A stretch of DNA of 64,000 nt, from contig JADNRY010000269.1 in assembly GCA_015501585.1 (NCBI GenBank), forward strand, positions 1-64,000, in the 5' to 3' direction. The position numbers and the translations under genes were made by a program. The DNA comes from Rhodocollybia butyracea. Lineage: Eukaryota > Basidiomycota > Agaricomycetes > Agaricales > Omphalotaceae. Below are positions 43,712 to 55,263 of the stretch, piece by piece (within the stretch, counting starts at the first letter, position 1; each line of letters begins with the position of its first letter). Below the pieces are notes generated by a model. That model was not told where the DNA came from. It made no database searches and saw only the letters and a program-made list of their open reading frames with translations.

Positions 43712-43811
43712 TGACCACCGCAGGGGTCGAACCTGCAATCTCCTGATTACAATCCCAAGATGTTGGTAGAGATTATCGTAGTCAGACGCGATGCCATTTC
43801 GCCAGGCGGCC
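43712..43811 (-). tRNA. tRNA-Arg(ACG) with 28-base intron, copy 4
   Basis: Same exon parts as copies 2 and 3; 28-base intron beginning TAATCTC and ending GTA. Confidence 0.9.
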
Positions 43812-43967
43812 ATGTTGAATTTGCATAGGACCTCTGTAAATTACGCTTTAAGACTTCAACCTCGTTAGTAATAGCTACGAAGAGGCTATGTGTGAAGGCT
43901 GAGCTCTGTTAAGGCTTGAACGTTGAACCTGAAGCTGTACATGCAACGCCGGTTGATCCCAAAGGAT

Positions 43968-44656
43968 CTATCTTTGACCTCCCTCTGAACACGGATCGTG
44001 TTCGTTGAAGTTGGTACAGCTGCTCTGTGACATGTCGTATCTTCCCAGAATAGTCACAGCGCTAAGTGCGAAGCACAGCCAGAGCACTGCCATGTGCAAA
44101 GTTGAACAGATTACCGGAATGGGTTCCTGTATGATGCTGAATCGAGAGGGGTATGTTGTATTATTGAGCGATTGATTGATTGTGAACGTCTGAACTTTAA
44201 ATGAAGTGTAATACTTACTGAGACGAGAGACTAGGTCTGTTTCGAGTTTCTTGGGGGCAACTAGGGAAATCCGAAGATACCTGAGAACGTTTGGACGAAG
44301 CGGAGTGATCAATGAAGAGAAGTTCTTCTGTTAATAATACCGGTTCATTTTCGGTCAAAGTAAGTCTGTGTGTTGTAATGTGGGCGTTGAGATACGTTGA
44401 GATCTTGAGAACGCATGGGAGTGGAAAGGTCAGGGAAAAGTTCGTCAACTACACTCTCTGAAGGTTCCAACCTTCGCGTTCTCTGGAGACAAGCTTCTTG
44501 GGCGAGAGCCCGAGGTCTGAGACGCGTAATAAAGGCCTCTGGGTCTGCGTATGACAGTTTTGGTTTCATTCGATATCGATCAGAGGCTTGCGAACACGTT
44601 TTTCCTCGGTGCCAATCCCAACGTGGAAAGATGAAATCGATTTCACTGATGTTCAT
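43968..44656 (-). CDS. Hypothetical small protein with C-terminal hydrophobic segment
   Basis: Not recognised. A start at 44656 gives MNISEIDFIFPRWDWHRGKT and a basic region (RLRPRALAQEACLQRTRRLE). A later exon in another frame reads LTENEPVLLTEELLFIDHSA, then a clear intron (gtaagt...ttcag, about 44216-44136) leads to a hydrophobic segment MAVLWLCFALSAVTIL and the stop at 43968. The junction between the first two exons (about 44400-44360) is not resolved, so the model is weak. It lies just downstream of the fourth tRNA-Arg gene. Confidence 0.35.
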
Positions 44657-45051
44657 AGTGATATTCCCATAACCTAGCGGGCTTTATGAGGTATTTTAGG
44701 TACTAAGACGACGCAGAAAGTTGCAAAAGTCATACTGGTCAGCACATATGGAGCATGAAAAGTGCGCTGGTTCCATTTCACAAGTCAATTTTGTTATCCG
44801 AGTTACGCTTTGATGTTATCATGCATGAACAATGAAAAATAAAAATAAAAAGGAGAGACGATGGTTGGTAGATTACGATGTCTCGTGGCCAACGGGGATA
44901 GAATCTGTTGTCAGGTTGATTACTTGATCCATTTCCTACGCCTCACGTTCTCTTTTCCAAACATACAGCATCTCACTTTTTGGCTTTGGCTAAGTGAGTC
45001 ATATTTAAAGCCTCGAGGTCCCTTCGTTGAATCCTCGTGCCCAGGCATTTA

Positions 45052-48000
45052 ATGCCCAGCACTGTGTCTGTTCGCCGACCAGGAAGCCTCTCAACATTTG
45101 GCCGTTCACCAGCCAACTCCAAAGCCAGTAATCCGCGCAGAAGTTCTTCGCTGCGAAAAACAAACAAGACAAACGGCCTGTCTACGCTAACTTTCGAAGA
45201 ACCAGAGTCTACAGTGTTTATCGATCGTGAAATGGTCAAGAATCATCACATGGACACCGCGCCCAGCCGCAGAGGTCCCGTGCGCATCGACCAGGACGGC
45301 CCCTGGAGCGTCAGTGTCGCAGAAAGTCCGCACGACCAAAGGTCTTACAGTCTTTACATAAAGAGTCTGTCCAGTTCTCCTTTTTTTTGGCTTTTTTTTT
45401 CTTACTTCTTGCAGCCCCAACCCACAATCTGACTCTTACACGAACGGCCATGGAAATCATAGAGCTAGACCACAAGCTCCACGACTCTATCATATCCACT
45501 TCCAAACTTCCAGCTCTACCATTGGACCCAGCGACCATACCCGCTGCACCAAAGCGCAAATCAGCTTTTCTCAATACTCTTTCCAGATTGGCTTCACCCA
45601 GTGCCAAGCGCTCAATACCGTCGCCATCTGTCGAACAGAGTGACCCGTTCGCGTCTTTTGCGCTGCTCAATGCAACGCTGCCAGTGCCTTCAGCTACCAG
45701 TACCGCTCTCGCTGCCTACTTTACCACGGTCGCCAATCTCCAGCCGGTCCGTCAAGCTAGAGCCTGGAAACGCTTTGTTCGCGTCCGCACGGACGATCTC
45801 GAAAGCACTCGAGTCGAACGAGCCATCAAACGGGTTAGATCAGACTTGGCTGCCCACGGAGGCGCGCACATTGCCCCGGTCATCACCGAGGAGAAGCCCA
45901 AAGAGTTACCTGATGTTCCGGAACCTGCTCAAGAAGAAGCCGCTTTACCTCCATCTCCATCTCCTGTCGTCGACCTCACCTCGACTCCGCGTGTCAGCGA
46001 GGAGCAGCAGCCTTCATCTCAACCACAACCCCAGCCGCAGACGCCTACTACCACCGAAGCACCTGCCCCTCGCATGTCCCCCGTTCCCTGTCTGCAGATC
46101 CAGAACGCCGCATGTCTCGCGCATTCGACTCCCAAACCGAAACAGGCGACGAATCGTCCAGTATCTCCACCGCTGCCCGCAGCAAATCGACGCGCAAAAA
46201 ACGCAAGGAAACATCATCAGGGTCACTCAACGGCAGCGCTCTCGTAAAGAAGAAATCACAACGTAAAGTCGTCGTCGATGATTTTGAAATGCTCCGTGTG
46301 CTGGGCAAGGGCTGTGCCGGGAAGGTCCTGCTGGTGAGACACAAGGCTACAACGGATCTGTACGCGATGAAGGCGATTACGAAGAGGCATGTCCTCGCGC
46401 ATCAGGAGCTGCAGCATACCCTGACAGAGCAGGCCGTGTTGAAGAGGATGGCAGCTGTAGACGAGAATGGGCAGGCTAATCCCAATGGCGTCGTCAAAGA
46501 TCCGTTTGTGGTAAAGTTGTGGTGGAGCTTTCACGATAAGGAGAATTTGTTTTTGGTTATGGTAGGTGTTTTTCCCCTGTCTAAACGCCGCTTCCTCGTT
46601 GTTTAACTTTCTTTGGCAGGACTTTCACCCTGGTGGTGACCTCGCCACTCAGCTCGCCAGATGGGGCCGTCTCGGTCGGGACCGAGCACGGTTCTACGCT
46701 GCCGAGATCGTCGAAGGCGTCGAAGGCCTCCACGCAGCAGGCGTCATCTACCGCGATCTAAAACCCGAGAACATCCTCATTGGCGCAGACGGCCATATTG
46801 TGCTAACTGATTTCGGACTCTCAAAGGAGTTCCCTAGGCGGCGGGACGCAGTTACAGCTCCGCCGACGCCTTCAGGGAAAGAGTTCCCAGGCGGGGTGCA
46901 ACCCTCGTGGATGGTCAAGGACGGGCCTGATCTCGGAAATGGGAATGCTGCGCCGACGACGGTGGATATGACCACAACGTTTTGTGGCACGGCGGAGTAT
47001 CTCGCGCCAGAGGTCATCCAGGCGTTGCCGTACAGCTACGAAATTGATTGGTGGAGTTTTGGGACGATGTTGTATGAGATGTTAACGGGCATTGTGAATA
47101 CCAGTCTCTTGGTCTCTTTCTCCCCTTTTTTGCTCATGTGATTGTCATTCTATAGACACCGTTTTGGGCAAACAACCATTCGGATATGTATGTCCGCGTT
47201 CTGCAGGACGAGCTACAGTTTCCTGATGAGAGGTCTATGGATCAAGATACGAAGAGTTTGATTCGGGGTGTATGTGTTTTAGCTTTTGTCTTTCTGCTGT
47301 GGATGCTTATACCTATGCGTAGCTCCTTCAACGGAATCCGGCACTTAGAATATGCGAACCACGGATAAAACGGCATCCCTACTTTTCTATGATGTGAGTT
47401 AACGCTTTTACCTAGTCTTATTTGTTTTAATTCATTCTGCAGAGACTGGTCTCATGTATACTACAAACGATACATACGTAAGTTCCTTTCATCCAACGTC
47501 CGCTTTTGTTTAAAAACTTAACCCTCCTGTTCAACTTTCCAGCCCCATACATCCCACCCATCGACCCCTCCAACGCAAGCGATACGCAGAACTTCGACGA
47601 CACCTTCCTAGACATGGAACCCGTCCTCGACGATTTCAACAACGACATCGAGGGCGACAACGAAAACACCGATACTGATCCCGAGCACGAGAACGAGCAT
47701 ACCGATACGGACAGGACGGATGGAGAGGGCGAGGGCGAGGGCGATGAGACCAACACAACGCCTTCGCAGTCACGGAGCTCGTCGCTGCATCCGGGGTCTA
47801 GGAACTTGAAGGAGGAACCGGTGGAGGATGGTTCGGTCGATGTGTTTGATGGGTATTCGTTCAAGGGGAGACACTCGATGTTGATTGATGACGAGGATGG
47901 GGAAGAGGAGGACGAGGGAGAGGAGACGGATGAGGAGGAGGAGGAGGAAGAAGAAGAGGGCGGGGATGAGGAAGAGGACATCTCTAGTGGTGTGCTGGGA

Positions 48001-49368
48001 GAACTTACGCCTCCGCCTCCTTTGCCGACGGCTGAGACACCAGCTCCAACACCAGTGGAACCGGCAGAAACAACGCTGGAAGATGAAGACGAGCTGCCTG
48101 AGCCCAAGACGCCTGAAGCGCGTCCGAAGACTCTTCCTCCCGCTGATGATGATGTGGCTCCACCAACTGTTACACCTTCGAGAGAACCCTCTACCACGCC
48201 GTCTGGTGTTGTCGAATCACAGATAGAGGCCAACCCGCGGACAAGTAAGGAGTTACCTACCCCCGTCGAGTCAACCGAGCCCGAGGCAACTCTTCCCCCA
48301 CAACCCCCAGTTTCCGAGAAACCCCCCAAGCAACCTCCGGTTCCGCCAAAACCCCCTGTCGCCAACCCTGTCACCGCCAAAGCAGTTCGTGCCCAACCAC
48401 CACCCCGTCGCAAAGAGCGCTCAGGCGTACTTGCACTCGACCAGTACCTCTCCGACGGCCCAGCTGCTGGACGCGATGGCGACGAGGACGAGGACGTGGA
48501 AGATGAAGAAGACGAAGATTGGGACTTCATCGAAGCTGACGGCGGGGAAGACCGCAACGGCGCCAAAGGAACGAGTCTGTTCGCCCGTGGAGTCGTTGAT
48601 CGCTATCGATTGGCTGTTTTCCGGAAGGCTTCTACTCCAAGTCGTAGCGGGACCATGTCCCGGTCGGTTTCGGAGATGTCGACAAAGTCGAGCAAGAGCA
48701 AGATCACTCCGTCGTCTTCCTCCAAAACTTTTGATTCTGAGAAGGGAGAGCAGAATTCACCGACGCAGAGCCCGAGTCCTTCGATTCGAGATCGTAGAGG
48801 GCGGAATCAGAATCCGGTTGGCGTGGGAGGGTTGACGTTTAGAGGTCCGAGGCAGTTTCTGCGACCAAAGTCTGCGTCGGGCTTGTCATCACAGCCGCCG
48901 TCGTCGTATTCCAGCAAGTCGAAGAAGGAAAGCGGGAAATCGTTGGGTACTTTGAATTCAACTTCAACGTCGGGGATAATGGCTAGTTCGTCTTCGTCGA
49001 GTGGGGGTTTAGCGAGCTTGTTGACACCTACGTCGTCGGTACCTCCTCATTCGTTAAAGTCGAAAGAGTCTGCGGTGTCTGTTGGTGCGCAGAGTGCACA
49101 GAGTTATTCAGAGTCTTCGGATACGTCTATCAATGGAATTGGGAATCAGAATAGAAATGGGCCTGGGCACGGTCTTGGGGATGGGGATGGAGATGGGAAT
49201 GTAACGGTCGATCAGTCGGAACCGGAACGCGAAGCCGCTGGGCCTGGTGGGAAGCATAAGAAGGAGAACAAAAAGTTGAAAAAGTACAGGGAGAATGCGG
49301 AAAAGGTGCTCTCGATTTTCTCGACCCCGAGGCAGACTCAGTCTACGCATAATACGCATCCGTCGTAA
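45052..49368 (+). CDS. PX-domain AGC-family serine/threonine protein kinase
   Basis: Architecture recalls animal SGK3: a phosphoinositide-binding PX domain before an AGC kinase, pointing to an endosome- or membrane-linked signalling kinase. ATG at 45052 is preferred. The PX part spans about WSVSVAESPHDQRSYSLYIK and, after an intron (to about 45416), LDHKLHDSIISTSKLPALPL. A Pro/Ser-rich linker has an uncertain junction near 45990-46096. The kinase has the glycine loop LGKGCAGKVL, YAMKAI lysine, YRDLKPENIL, LTDFGLSKEF, TFCGTAEYLAPEV and DWWSFG. After introns come PFWANNHSDMYVRVLQDELQ and YKRYIPPYIPP. The C-tail has a hydrophobic motif FDGYSF. A long acidic and Ser-rich extension (about 47560-49368) follows, much longer than in usual AGC kinases. 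The intact gene is followed by a truncated duplicate at 52437. Confidence 0.85.
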
Positions 49369-50078
49369 CTGTGCTCGGGTCGGCTCTCAGAAACAGATAT
49401 ACTTTGACATATACATTTCTTTTCTACTAACATACACCAGTTCTGTCACTTAGATTCTCTCTTCCTCGCCGACTCTATCATTTTTCATTCATCTTTTGCT
49501 GTCCAACGTCTAACCCTTGCTGATTATTCTTACATGTTTGTACGTCTGCCTGTCGTTCGCTCTGCTTTCCTTCCTTTTCTTTCATCTTTTCTGCCTTCCT
49601 CATTATCCTTGCTTCCCAACATGTTTCTTTTTGTCCATGGAAATTTAATCGTAATTCTATCTCTCCAGAACTGAACCATTAGAATCGATCGATTCAATTA
49701 TATGTTACTATGCATTTCTTTCTCATATACAATACATACAATAGGCATTGTTGAATATAAATGAAGGTACTCGTCTGTAGCTTTATCTGGATAGACGATC
49801 TACGAAGTACGAGTGAGTTCGTTGGGCTGATACGGATTTTTCTACTTCAAGACTGATGCAGCGAAATATACACCCGGTGATTTGCGAGCCCGCTTCCAGT
49901 GAAGGGATGGATACCCGTTCTGGGCTGGAGCTGCAGAGATTCTGTGCTTCAAGTTCCGAACCCAGGACCCAGCCTAGAACCATGCCGTGGCGTACCTGGA
50001 AAAAGTCGGAGATGATTACTCCTGTCCCCTCTCTACAGGTCGACACGGATGAATGTCTTTCTGTGCCTCCAGTGCATA
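49369..50078. other. Convergent 3' flanks, pyrimidine-rich
   Basis: Between the convergent kinase and secreted-protein genes. CT-rich sequence near 49440-49610 is repeated in the second unit near 53485-53620. No gene. Confidence 0.5.
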
Positions 50079-51443
50079 TCAAAATCTGTGCCTCCAGTGC
50101 ATATCAAAACTCTCCATGAATTTCAGCCATTCCCGCGCCTCTCCCAGCGGATCTAGCGACGGCAGCGCTCCGAAACTCTTCATGAACCTCAGCCATTCCT
50201 CCCCCAGTGGATCTAGTGGCGGCAGCGGCTGCGGAGAGCTCCACGGTTCGTGATGTTCTTTGAAAGTCGGAGGATACATTCCAATTATTATGAAAGGAGG
50301 GCTTCTCTCGGAGTGTTCTTTTACGATGCCCATGTACATTTGTGGATGCAGGACTAGAAAGACATATATGAGGAACACAAAGACTATCAGATTCAGTAGC
50401 AAGCACTCACCACCTTGTGCTATCCACCCAAGACATGGACTTGTCTCGGTACACTGGCCTACTGCCGCAAGTTTAAATAACACCGACGGCTGATTTCCTG
50501 GAAATGGGAGGTATGGGCCGTGGTAGATTATTCGGTCGTTCGGTCCCCTATGCAACGCTCCGTTGATCGCTGCGTTGAGGCCTGATCCAGTATAATCCGG
50601 GCCAGGTAGTGGTTCACCGTCGATACCACTGATGAAAGTCACTCTGGGTGCTATAAAGTACGCCTTGAACTCGGCCAAAAGGGTTTCCCATACTTTTCCA
50701 AGTGCATCTATAACGAGGTCCGCTGTTTTTGAAACGGGTTTTCCCCACTTTCCTTCGAAGTAGTTCGGGGCTTGTTTGCCTGGGCTAATGCCAATATACC
50801 TCTGCTTAAACCCCTTGTTATTAACTACTGCCGAACCGCCGGGTTTGAGCACGTTTTTAGCTAGCAAAGCATTTGTGAGAAATGAAAGGAAAACCAGACC
50901 ACAGAGCAGGTATATACTCACGACCTTTGGCGGTCCAGCCAAAACATGGACATTTTTTGTTTGTCTGGTCTTCGATCCCTGTGATCTCTGTGATATTAAA
51001 ATAAAGCCATTGCCGAGATAACAGTTCCGATGGTGATGGATCATATAAACCCTTCCATTCTATCTTGTTCCTATAGTTCCTATAGCTACGTGATGACAGT
51101 CCAAAGATTTCTTCGAAGATTTGTTTTTCAAGCCATACTTGAAGTTGACTGTGGAGGGGTACGCCAGTTGTCGAGATTTCACCTGTTTTACCATCGAGGA
51201 GGGTCACAGTAGCAATTGTCTGTAAGATGTGGCCATTAGGTATAGTACGATTATAGCAAGCAAACACACCTGGACTGTTACTTTCTTAGCTCTTACACGC
51301 GGTTTCTTCTTGGTTACGCCACCTGTCAGTTTGAACTGGCCTCGTCCTTGACCTGGTCTGGACCAGCCCTTCACCGGTATAGAGGACACAGCAAGTACGA
51401 CACTTGCTATGAGCGTAAAGAGAAGAAAAGAGCCTAGGCGCAT
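50079..51443 (-). CDS. Secreted protein of unknown function, paralogue 1
   Basis: Not a recognised family. ATG at 51443 gives MRLGSFLLFTLIASVVLAVS, a clear signal peptide. An intron (about 51270-51220) leads to TIATVTLLDGKTGEISTTG and KIEWKGLYDPSPSELLSRQW, then CPCFGWTAKG at an exon end. The next exon has YIGISPGKQAPNYFEGKWGK, VTFISGIDGEPLPGPDYTGS and LNAAINGALHRGPNDRI, then SPCLGWIAQGG at another exon end. The last exon has MGIVKEHSERSPPFIIIGMY and two copies of LDPLGE(x)nWL(R/K)FM(K/E)SF. Both introns after the Cys-x-Gly-Trp blocks begin GTGAGT and resemble each other, suggesting an internal exon-intron duplication. The frame is intact. It faces the kinase gene and has an open paralogue at 53896-55263. 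Confidence 0.65.
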
Positions 51444-52436
51444 TATAGAGAGTGCGCAAGGAATGACGCTTGACCAGCAAGCTGAGGACTGAAACGATTG
51501 AACTGGCAGAATTCCCTCACACAACCGTTTTTATAAGGCAGATATTATAAGGACCGTAGTTCAGGCTCGTGTGCAGTTCTTCGATATTTCCAATACATAG
51601 ATGAACCCGTAAAGGCAGGTAAAGGCTCTCGTCGAGGGCCTTGTTTCAGCCACGGCCTTATGTTTTTGAATTTCCTGGTGTTTGGAGTTGCCTTGGCTTC
51701 AAAAGGCTCCGAATGAACGGGGGGAAGTAGGGGGAAGTCTGGGGAAGTCTGGGGAAGTAGCCGACGTGGGGCCCCAGCCACATTTATTGCGCCAAATACA
51801 CTTGCAAACATATGGATGCATACATAAGCCTCCACAATGCTGTGGTCAGCAAGAAGTATTGCCGCACTTGGCGCGTTTCGTTCTGGGGCCGAGATATGCA
51901 TCTTCGATCATTCATTGTAAAGGGAAAACATACTAGAAATCTAATTATGTCTATGTCCAGATATTCAGCAAGAAAAGGTCAGTATCCCCAATATTGGTTT
52001 GTTCGAGCCTTTGGGTTCTGAGGCTTACTACGTAGACTGAGCGCAATGCGCACGACAAACTTGCGGATAATGTGCAAAATGTGGGATTGTATGAGAGAGA
52101 GGGCGGTGAGGATATGATGAGAAGCTGGAGGCTGCATGTTGCCTGAAAGAAAGACGGTCGATGGCAGGGGTGATGTCTGTAGCTTCGAGAGAGAGAGCAG
52201 CTTCATCGTAGCTCGTGGTTGCTGCAAGTATAGTGAGGTGTATAGTGAGGGGAGGGTACGCGTTGTACGCGTTTCTGCTGTCGCTGTATAAGCTTCTAGT
52301 GCCGTCGATGGCGACACACGAGGCTGCGAAGCGCCCGTGCAAATAGTCAACAAGCCTTTTGATTCAGTACCATGACCATCAACAGTTGACTGCTTCGCTC
52401 GTGAAACTTCTTCGATTTTCTACTGGAACAAGTGAT
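51444..52436. other. Upstream region, duplicated at 55400-56450
   Basis: Holds the promoter of paralogue 1 and a block (gagggccttgtttcagcc, gcatgttgcctgaaagaaa, gcgttgtacgcgtttctg) that recurs in order in the second unit. No gene seen. Confidence 0.55.
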
Positions 52437-53480
52437 AGGGACACAAGGCCATATGTACGCGATAAAGACGATTATGAAGAGGCGTGTCCTCGCGCATCAG
52501 GCCTTCAAGCTTCAAGAGCTGCAGCATACGTAGACAGAGCAGCTCGTGTTGAAGATTCAAGAGGATGGCAGCTGTGGACGAGAATGGGTCGCCTAATTCC
52601 AATAGCGTTGTCAAAGATCCGTTTGTGGTAAAGTTGTCGAGAGCTTTCACGATAGGGAGAATTTGTTTTTGGTTATGGTAGATGGCCTTTCCCTAGAACG
52701 GGTAGTCTTGGTCGGGACCGAGTACGGTTCTATGCTGCTAAAATTGTCGAAAGCATCGAAGCGATCTCAAACCCGAGAACATTGAGAACATCGTGGCGCA
52801 GACCGGCATTTTGTGCTGACTGGTTTCGGGCTCTCCAAAGATTTCCCAGGCGGCGGGATGCAGTTACGGCTCCGCCGACGCCTTCAAGGTGGATCGTTAA
52901 GGACGGGTATGACATCGGGAGCGCGAATGCTGCGCGAATGACGGCGGATATGACTACGACATTCTGTGGACGGCAGAGTATCTCGCGTCAGAGCTATGAG
53001 ATTGATTATTGGAGTTTTGGGACGCTGCTATATGAGATGCTGACCGGCATTGTGAATACCAGTCTCTTGGTTTCTTTTTTGCTGTTTTTACTCACGCGGC
53101 TACACCTTATAGACACCGTTTTACGCGAATAACCATTCGGATATGTATGTCCGGGTTCTGCACTCAACACCAAAGCCATTGATCTGTTCAGCTCAATTTC
53201 TTACGACAATACTTACTACAAGCGGAAATTCTGTCCTTCCGAACACTATCGTCGTCTATACGAAACTAGATGTGCATGTCTATCAATGGGATTGGGAATC
53301 AGAATTGAAACGGGCTTGGGCACAGTCTCGGGGATGGGAATGTAACAAAGTCGATCAGTCGGAACCGGAACGCGAAGCTGCTGGGCCTGGGCATAAGAAG
53401 GAGAAAAAAAAACAGAAAAAAAACAGGAGAATGCGGAAAAGGTGCTCTCGGTTTTTCGACCCCAAGGCAAACTCAGGATT
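52437..53480 (+). pseudogene. Truncated duplicate of the PX-AGC kinase gene
   Basis: Follows 46370-49320 of the intact kinase gene: acgcgataaagacgattatg at the start, AAGGATCGTTAAGGACGGGT near 52885, the intron with ccagtctcttggttt (about 53058-53112), then a jump to the last coding part (gtcgatcagtcggaaccgga near 53351). The intron is retained, so the copy arose by DNA duplication, not reverse transcription. The PX region, glycine loop and much of the acidic tail are missing, and the frame is broken many times, including loss of the YRDLKPEN block near 52745. Confidence 0.88.
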
Positions 53481-53895
53481 CTCTCTTCGTCTCCAACTCT
53501 CCATCTGTTCGTTCCTCTGTTGCTCTAATCCTTGCTGATTATCTTTACATGTTTGTACGTTTGCCTGTCACTCACTCTGCTTTCCTTCCTTTCCTTCTAT
53601 CTTTTCTCTCTTCCTCACCTGTTTTTTTGTCCGCGGAAATGTGAATCGTAATTCTATCGCTCCAGAACCAAACGAACTACTAGAATCAATCGAGTCATTT
53701 ATATGTCATGTGCTTGCAGTGGAGGCACTAGAAATATAAATGAAAGTACCGGACTGTACCCTACTTGATCTGGATGAACGGTCTACGAAGTACAAAATAC
53801 GAGCGAGTGAGTTGGCCTGATATGAATTTTTGCCGGCTAAAGACCGATACGGTGAAATATCCCCACTAGATTGCGAGCCCGTTTCCAGCGAAGGA
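53481..53895. other. Convergent 3' flanks of the second unit
   Basis: Collinear with 49440-50070 in shortened form. No gene. Confidence 0.5.
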
Positions 53896-55263
53896 TCACC
53901 CGTTCTGGGCTGGAGCTGCAGACGCTTGTTCCGAGCCCTGGACCAGGCGTGATAATATGTTGTGGCGTATGTAGGCCCATTGGGTGTCAAAACCCTCCAT
54001 GAACTTCAGCCATTTCTCTCCCAGTGGATTTACTGACGGCGTCGGTTGCAGCTCGTCCCAGTTGATGTACGCTTCGTGGTGTTCTTCAAAAGTAGTCGCA
54101 GGATTCTTTCCAAGGATCATGAAAGGAGGGTTTCTCTCAGGGTATTCTTTTACAATGCCCACGTATGTTTGTGAATGCAGGGCTGACAAAGCATATATGA
54201 GGAGCACAAAGAAAACCAGATTCAGCAGCAAGTGCTCACCATCTTGTTCTATCCACTCAAGACATAGACTTCCTTCAATACACTGGCCTACTGCAGCAAG
54301 TTTAAATATGACCGATGGCTGATTTCCCGGAAATAGGAGGTATGGGCCGTGATAGGTTATTCGGTCGTTCGAACCCCTATGCAACGCTCCATTGATCGCT
54401 GCGTTGAGGCCAGATCCAGTATAATCTGGGCCAGGTAATGGGTCACCGTCGATACCACTGATGAAAGTCACTCTGGGTCCTATAAAGTACGCCTTGAACT
54501 CGGCCAAAAGGTTTTCCCATTCTTCTCCCAATGCATCTATAACGAGGTCCGCTGTTTCTGAAACAGGTTTTCCCCACTCTCCTTCGAAGTAGTTCGGGAC
54601 TGGGTGACCTGGGCTAACGCCAATATACCTCTTCCCGAACCCCCCAGTAAGCGCTAGTTCTGTACCAAGCAAGTTGAGCATCTTTGCAGCTAGGAAAGCA
54701 TTTATGAGGAACGCAAGGAAAACCAGACCCCAGAGCAAGTATGTACTCACAAGCTTTTGCGGCCCAGCCAAAACATGGGCACTTTGGGATTCCTGTGATA
54801 CTGAAATAAAGCCAGCGCCGCGCCGAGAAAATTGTTCTGATGGCGATGGATCATATAAGCCTTTCCATTCTATCTTGTAGCTATGCCATCCCATTCCGAA
54901 GATTTCTTCGAAGATTTGTTGTTCAAGCCATGCTCGGATCTCCCGGTAGTATCGGAAGGATCCGCCAGTTGTCGAGGTTTCACCTGTTCTACCATCAAGG
55001 AGGGTCACAGTGGCAATCGTCTATAAGATGTGGGCATTAGGTATAGTACGATTATAATAAAAACACATAGTTGCTACGTGGGCTTTCTTGGCTAGTGGCT
55101 GGCCAACTATTTCGGGCGGGGTGTTGGGTCCCGGTCTCTTGCCCGTTATAGGCTTCGGGGCTAGTTTCCTCAGCCCGGCTGGGTTCTGGTTCATCGGTAT
55201 AGGGGACACAGCAAGTATGAAGCTTGCTATGAGCGTAAAGAGAAGAAGAGAGCCTGAGCGCAT
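53896..55263 (-). CDS. Secreted protein of unknown function, paralogue 2
   Basis: Close paralogue of the gene at 50079-51443. ATG at 55263 gives MRSGSLLLFTLIASFILAVS (signal peptide). An intron follows near 55080-55015. Then come TVTLLDGRTGETSTTGGSF, KIEWKGLYDPSPSEQFSRRG and VLAGPQKL at the exon end, with gtgagt following. The large exon has YIGVSPGHPVPNYFEGEWGK, FISGIDGDPLPGPDYTGSGL and CLEWIEQDG, then an intron beginning gtgagc and the last exon with GIVKEYPERNPPFMILGKNP and VNPLGEKWLKFMEGF. Only one copy of the terminal LGE-WLKFM unit is present, against two in paralogue 1, and the C-terminus is different (SRLVQGSEQASAAPAQNG). No disabling change was seen, in contrast to the kinase duplicate beside it. 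Confidence 0.65.

Noticed and set aside
47427..48566. 379-codon Ser/Gly-rich frame on the minus strand
   Set aside because: It is the complement of the acidic, Ser-rich coding region of the kinase gene; composition, not conservation, keeps it open.
52437..53480. Kinase copy as a retrocopy
   Set aside because: It retains the intron seen in the parent near 47095-47156, so it is a DNA-level duplicate.
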